Shown here: positions 5,620-8,582 of the stretch, one piece after another
Layout of the letters: the number at the start of each line of letters is the position of its first letter
Numbering within the stretch: position 1 is the first letter of the stretch
Assembly (NCBI GenBank): GCA_003476685.1
Contig: DMVN01000070.1
Coordinates: forward strand, 8,247 to 16,828
Origin: Acidobacteriota bacterium
GTDB lineage: Bacteria > Acidobacteriota > Aminicenantia > Aminicenantales > Saccharicenantaceae
Length of the DNA: 8,582 nt
Reading direction: 5' to 3'
Notes under the pieces: model-generated
The model's database searches: none
Told to the model about the DNA's origin: nothing
What the model saw: only the letters and a program-made list of their open reading frames with translations
Translations under genes and position numbers: made by a program

Positions 5620-5845
5620 TGGATCTGTTTTTTAAATCTATTCGCAGATTAAACGCTACCTCCCTAACTTTCTGCGTTAATTCTCTTTGACCTCAAAGTC
5701 AAAAGGCCAAGAATCAAAAAAGTATTTTGCCCTCTTCTTTTTTACTGGTCAGGCGATGGCCTTCTCTGTGGCCATTGGCCGGGCGGAAGGGAATGCGGAT
5801 TAGAAGCGGTGTCAAAAGAAGGCCCAAAATCCGCCAGGACCGGAC

Positions 5846-6550
5846 TTACAAGCTGGAGGCAATGGCCCTGGAAACCTCATCTATCAGTCCCGGGATGTCA
5901 TCATTGGTCTTGCCGGCAGTTTCCAGCGGCCGGTGAAAGGTCACGCTTATCTTCCCGGAGTGAGGGAAAACCCGCCCCTTAGGCATCAGCTCAAAAGTGC
6001 CTTTTATCGTAATGGGGATAATGGGAGCCCCGGCGGCGATGGCCAGGAAAAATCCGCCCCGCTTGAAGGGCTGCAGCCGGCCGTTGCGGCTCCGCGTTCC
6101 TTCGGGAAAAATCAGGAAAGAATAACCCTTCTCTTTCATCATCCTGGCCGCCTCAGTGATGCTGCGCTTCCCGCCGCTGGCCCTTTTACGGTCAACCGGT
6201 ATGAAGCCGACAAAGCGCATGCCCGGGCCGACTACTGGAATCCGGAAGACACTCTTTTTGAGTATCACCCGGACCAGCTGGGGAATGACATAAAAAAGAA
6301 GCGGCCCATCCAGAAAGCTCAGGTGATTGGCCATAAAGACATAGCTGCGGTCGGGGCCCACATTTTCCAGCCCGGTTACTTCTATTTTTAATCTTAAAAT
6401 CCGGCGGCTGACGCCCATGGCCCATTTGGCCACTCTAAGAAGCGGGTCCCGAATGCCGAGCGGCCAGCACACCAGCAGCACCGGTGTCAACAATACCACC
6501 AGCACCACATAAAAAATCACCAGAATTATCGTCCGTATTACCGCCATCAT
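5846..6550 (-). CDS. plsC: 1-acyl-sn-glycerol-3-phosphate acyltransferase (PlsC family)
   Basis: Transfers an acyl chain to the sn-2 position of lysophosphatidic acid to give phosphatidic acid, at the inner face of the cytoplasmic membrane, in phospholipid synthesis. The 234-residue protein has a hydrophobic N-terminal anchor (about 6-30) and the acyltransferase blocks in order: NHLSFLD (75-81, the catalytic H-X4-D), GFIPVDR (115-121), FPEGTRSRNG (148-157) and the PIIPI block (176-180). The length fits the family. Two adjacent ATGs (6548-6550 and 6545-6547) are possible starts; only a weak AGGA lies upstream, so I took the first. It is divergent from the PAP2-like gene across a 162-bp A+T-rich gap and ends 260 bp before a strong terminator. 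Other lysophospholipid or ornithine-lipid acyltransferases share these motifs, so the exact acceptor is inferred. Confidence 0.92.
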   Translation of the reverse strand: MMAVIRTIILVIFYVVLVVLLTPVLLVCWPLGIRDPLLRVAKWAMGVSRRILRLKIEVTGLENVGPDRSYVFMANHLSFLDGPLLFYVIPQLVRVILKKSVFRIPVVGPGMRFVGFIPVDRKRASGGKRSITEAARMMKEKGYSFLIFPEGTRSRNGRLQPFKRGGFFLAIAAGAPIIPITIKGTFELMPKGRVFPHSGKISVTFHRPLETAGKTNDDIPGLIDEVSRAIASSL

Positions 6551-6660
6551 CCTAAGATGTTATCACAATAAAAAGAATTATTTTATATATACCTGCAAGC
6601 TAATTAACATTTCTACACTCGTTTTGATGACAAAAAAACAGAGAGCAGTTTCAAAAACTT

Positions 6661-6690
6661 CTGGCAATTTAACCGAGACATAATTATAAT
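6661..6690 (+). promoter_or_regulatory. Possible promoter of the PAP2-like gene
   Basis: A perfect TATAAT (6685-6690) stands 18 bp after CTGGCA (6661-6666; four of six matches to TTGACA). Initiation near 6697 would leave a leader of only about 16 nt before the ATG at 6713, with no Shine-Dalgarno sequence in it. In such A+T-rich DNA a chance match is possible. Confidence 0.4.
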
Positions 6691-6712
6691 CTGATAAAAA
6701 TATTGAAATTTT

Positions 6713-7948
6713 ATGCTTAATCATAAGACTATTTCTACAAAACTGTTCTGGATAATTGTCCTGTCAATATTTACGGTATTCTTGATAGCAGGATTAACTC
6801 TAAGCCTTTTCACCTACTTTCCCAAAATTATGATTTTGGCTTTATTAATAATATTAGTTTTTCTTTTCAAGGCAGAAAAGAGATTTTTCAAAGACTGGTT
6901 TCTGTTCTTATCCATAATCTATCTCGCGGATACAGCTCGGGGCTTGATTTATTTTTTAATCTCCCATTATCAGCTACCAGTATATTGTGAGTATCCAATA
7001 AAACTGGAAAAACTTCTGTGGGGAACAGTTCCTTCAGTCTGGTTGCAAAATTTGCTTCTACCTGATGGCAACGCCGGATGGCTTGAAAAAATTCTGACCT
7101 TTTTTCATGGCACTCATTTCATAGCCTTCTTAATAGTTGGTTTTTTTATATGGATTAAAGATAAAGTCTGGTTTAATCTATACAAATTTTCTTTCTATAC
7201 ATTACTCCTGATAGGACTTAGTCTTTACGCACTGGTACCTACTGCCCCCCCCTGGATGGCTTCTGAGATGTTCAGTCTATTACCACGACTTGTTCATTTC
7301 AACCTCGAGCTTTATACTATTTATATCCCTGACCTCACTGCTGGTTTTAATACGGACCCGGTAGCGGCGATGCCCTCTCTTCATGCAGCTTTCCCTTTCC
7401 TTTGCAGCCTTATTCTTTGGAAAAAACTTAAATTCAAAGCCCTTCCCTTTTACCTATACACAGGAACCATAATATTTACTATTATTTATAGTGGAGATCA
7501 TTATTTGGTTGACATCCTGGCCGGAGTGATCATTGCTACCATCAGTTACAAAATCGGTGATATATTTTCAATAAAAAAACGCCCAGGTGAACCTTGGCCT
7601 GATGCCTTTAACTGGAAAAGGGAAATAAGATTAGCAGCAGGTCTAATTATCATCATTGCTGGATTAATTACAGGACAAATAATAAAACCGGAACTAAAAG
7701 TATATTATTCTCAATATAATCACCTAAAGTTCCCGGAATTCATCAATCATCCAGATAAATCAGCTAATAATTATTCCATAGCTATATATCTTGGTGATTT
7801 CTATGCCCAGAGGCAGCAAAAGGAGACAGCTTTAAAACATTATCTTGATGCCCAAAATCTAGCTAGAAACACCTATGAGAAAAGAATGGTAAGAGAAAAA
7901 ATCAGGTCTCTAAACTTGTATAATAAATCCGGTTTACAACAAAAATAG
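6713..7948 (+). CDS. PAP2/Aur1-type membrane phosphatase or phosphotransferase
   Basis: A 411-residue multi-pass membrane protein of the PAP2 (type 2 phosphatidic acid phosphatase) superfamily, closest in look to the Aur1/inositolphosphotransferase-like branch. Visible marks are IIYLADTARGLIYF (68-81), LVPTAPPWMAS (174-184), AAMPSLHAAFPF (218-229; catalytic PSLH with H224) and YSGDHYLVDILAG (259-271; H263 and D267). About eight hydrophobic segments occur between 11 and 325. The active site would face outward, acting on a lipid phosphate, a polyprenyl diphosphate or a phosphoryl-headgroup transfer; the substrate is not readable. After the last membrane segment comes a soluble tail (about 326-411) with a TPR-like stretch SIAIYLGDFYAQ...ETALKHYLDAQNLA. 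The ATG at 6713 has no Shine-Dalgarno sequence. Base composition is far more A+T-rich than the left-hand neighbours, with many ATA, TTA and AAA codons, which suggests transfer from another source. Confidence 0.88.
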   Translation: MLNHKTISTKLFWIIVLSIFTVFLIAGLTLSLFTYFPKIMILALLIILVFLFKAEKRFFKDWFLFLSIIYLADTARGLIYFLISHYQLPVYCEYPIKLEKLLWGTVPSVWLQNLLLPDGNAGWLEKILTFFHGTHFIAFLIVGFFIWIKDKVWFNLYKFSFYTLLLIGLSLYALVPTAPPWMASEMFSLLPRLVHFNLELYTIYIPDLTAGFNTDPVAAMPSLHAAFPFLCSLILWKKLKFKALPFYLYTGTIIFTIIYSGDHYLVDILAGVIIATISYKIGDIFSIKKRPGEPWPDAFNWKREIRLAAGLIIIIAGLITGQIIKPELKVYYSQYNHLKFPEFINHPDKSANNYSIAIYLGDFYAQRQQKETALKHYLDAQNLARNTYEKRMVREKIRSLNLYNKSGLQQK

Positions 7949-7955
7949 ATATTTT

Positions 7956-7990
7956 ACAGACAAACGCTCTGTTCCTTTTATATTTTTTAT
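7956..7990 (+). terminator. Weak possible terminator of the PAP2-like gene
   Basis: ACAGA (7956-7960) pairs with TCTGT (7968-7972) around a seven-base loop, followed by a T-rich stretch to about 7988. The stem is short and A+T-rich, so this is tentative. The strong hairpin at 8053-8076 has no T-run on this strand. Confidence 0.3.
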
Positions 7991-8045
7991 CAGTTCAAAT
8001 TCCCCAAATTAGATGTATTTTTTCTGCAACCAGTAGCGATCTTTT

Positions 8046-8076
8046 AAAAAAGTAAGGGCGGCCGAAGCCGCCCTTA
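8046..8076 (-). terminator. Strong intrinsic terminator of the GspG-like gene
   Basis: On the - strand TAAGGGCGGC (8076-8067), tetraloop TTCG (8066-8063), then GCCGCCCTTA (8062-8053): ten perfect pairs closed by the very stable UUCG loop. After one base comes a run of six T (8051-8046). It starts 22 bp after the stop codon at 8099-8101. Confidence 0.92.
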
Positions 8077-8098
8077 AATCCAGCCTTTAAATCAGTTA

Positions 8099-8582
8099 TC
8101 AGCTTCCAGTGCCAGTGCCGGTGCCAGCAGCGGTACGAGGACCGATGACCAGACTGCCGTTCCAGTTAACTATTTCTTTTTCGAAATCTTTCATAACATT
8201 AACTTCATACAGACTGGCAGTAGGGTCGGTGGGATCATATGTAACATCATCATTGGTGCCATCTCTTCCACCTGAACCGACAATAAATTCATCATCTCCC
8301 ATATCTGCTCCGTCTGCATAGGCGATGCCATATGGATTAGATGAAGCGTTTGTTCCAGTATAAACCCAGAAAGCATTGCCCCACTGATCATTCATGGGGA
8401 AGGTCTTTAAATAAAATCCCTGCACAGCCTGAATGAGAGCATCGCCAGTAGTCAGCTGCCCCGTATGAAGTGTAGTGCCTGTAGCTGTGTCTCCGAACTT
8501 ACCTTTATCGGTAATATAATCCATTAAGCCGGTAGCAATGGTGTTGATGTCCTTGATGGTGCCTTTCTGTTTGGCTTTCTGC
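8099..8582 (-). CDS. GspG-like type II secretion pseudopilin, 3' part only
   Basis: The gene runs off the right edge: the frame is open to 8581 and the residues before the first in-window ATG (8522-8524) read QKAKQKGTIKDINTIATGL, which is the usual helix of a pseudopilin after its membrane segment. The prepilin leader and N-terminal methylation site are therefore outside the window; about 160 residues are seen. GspG marks are DYITDKGKF, LKTFPMNDQWGNAFWVYTG (the D-x-W-G-N motif), DDEFIVGSGGRDGTNDD (the S-x-G-x-DG turn, often calcium-binding in GspG) and FEKEIVNWNGSLVIGP near the end. It would be a major pseudopilin of a type II secretion system or a related type IV pilin-like filament at the inner membrane. 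The last residues, GTGTGTGS, form a low-complexity tail. No other secretion gene is in view, so the exact system is unknown. Confidence 0.85.
   Translation of the reverse strand, partial: QKAKQKGTIKDINTIATGLMDYITDKGKFGDTATGTTLHTGQLTTGDALIQAVQGFYLKTFPMNDQWGNAFWVYTGTNASSNPYGIAYADGADMGDDEFIVGSGGRDGTNDDVTYDPTDPTASLYEVNVMKDFEKEIVNWNGSLVIGPRTAAGTGTGTGS

Larger units (their letters stand above)
5452..5845. other. Structured intergenic region upstream of the amidohydrolase pair
   Basis: About 394 bp with no convincing gene. It is unusually rich in inverted repeats: a strong terminator (5559-5585), an abutting hairpin (5584-5619), CGCAGA/TCTGCG (5643-5648 with 5671-5676), TTTGAC/GTCAAA (5686-5691 with 5698-5703), and ATGGCC/GGCCAT (5756-5761 with 5770-5775). 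The promoter of the amidohydrolase genes must lie either between 5452 and 5558 or further upstream; I see no strong candidate. TAAAAT near 5475-5480 (- strand) is the best -10-like hexamer near the gene but lacks a good -35. Confidence 0.55.

Noticed and set aside
5756..5775. ATGGCC/GGCCAT hairpin as a plsC terminator
   Set aside because: No T-run follows on either strand; the structure at 5559-5585 is a far better terminator.
5727..5936. 69-codon open frame on the + strand in the plsC-amidohydrolase gap
   Set aside because: Arginine/serine-rich, no ribosome binding site, and runs antisense into the plsC 3' end.
5933..6391. 152-codon open frame on the + strand
   Set aside because: Antisense shadow of plsC, which has all its catalytic blocks in frame.

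Overview
The window looks like a piece of a G+C-rich bacterial chromosome. The evidence is good Shine-Dalgarno sequences, a bacterial SAM-I riboswitch, intrinsic terminators, a bacterial PlsC acyltransferase and a GspG-type pseudopilin. No sequence here fixes the phylum. The gene mix (archaeal-type AdoMet synthetase, tandem exported amidohydrolases, GspG-like pilin) would fit an Acidobacteriota/Aminicenantia-like lineage, but that is only a weak guess.

Layout from left to right. The 3' end of a cysteine-rich gene of unknown function (+ strand, to 473) converges on an archaeal-type S-adenosylmethionine synthetase gene (- strand, 498-1697). That gene has a long structured leader: a promoter near 2028-2056, a SAM-I riboswitch aptamer at 1885-2004, and then about 190 nt ending in a hairpin that can bury the ribosome binding site. 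The leader is followed by about 370 bp without a convincing gene. Next come two tandem, related, exported amidohydrolase genes on the - strand (2429-3877 and 4072-5451). The upstream one keeps the metal-binding residues; the downstream one has lost most of them. A structured intergenic region with a strong terminator (5559-5585) separates them from a plsC-like acyltransferase gene (5846-6550, - strand). Divergent from plsC is a markedly A+T-rich gene for a multi-pass PAP2/Aur1-type membrane phosphatase (6713-7948, + strand). The right edge holds the 3' part of a GspG-like pseudopilin gene (- strand) with a textbook UUCG-loop terminator.

Functionally, the clearest unit is the AdoMet synthetase with its riboswitch: the enzyme makes SAM and the leader senses SAM, giving feedback control. 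The riboswitch is a variant. Its P2 loop lacks the usual sequence and instead is complementary over 7 nt to an enlarged J3/4 segment, predicting an extended pseudoknot. PlsC and the PAP2 protein both concern lipid or lipid-phosphate chemistry, but they are divergent, differ in composition and need not be linked. The amidohydrolase pair may act as an enzyme plus pseudoenzyme outside the cytoplasm.
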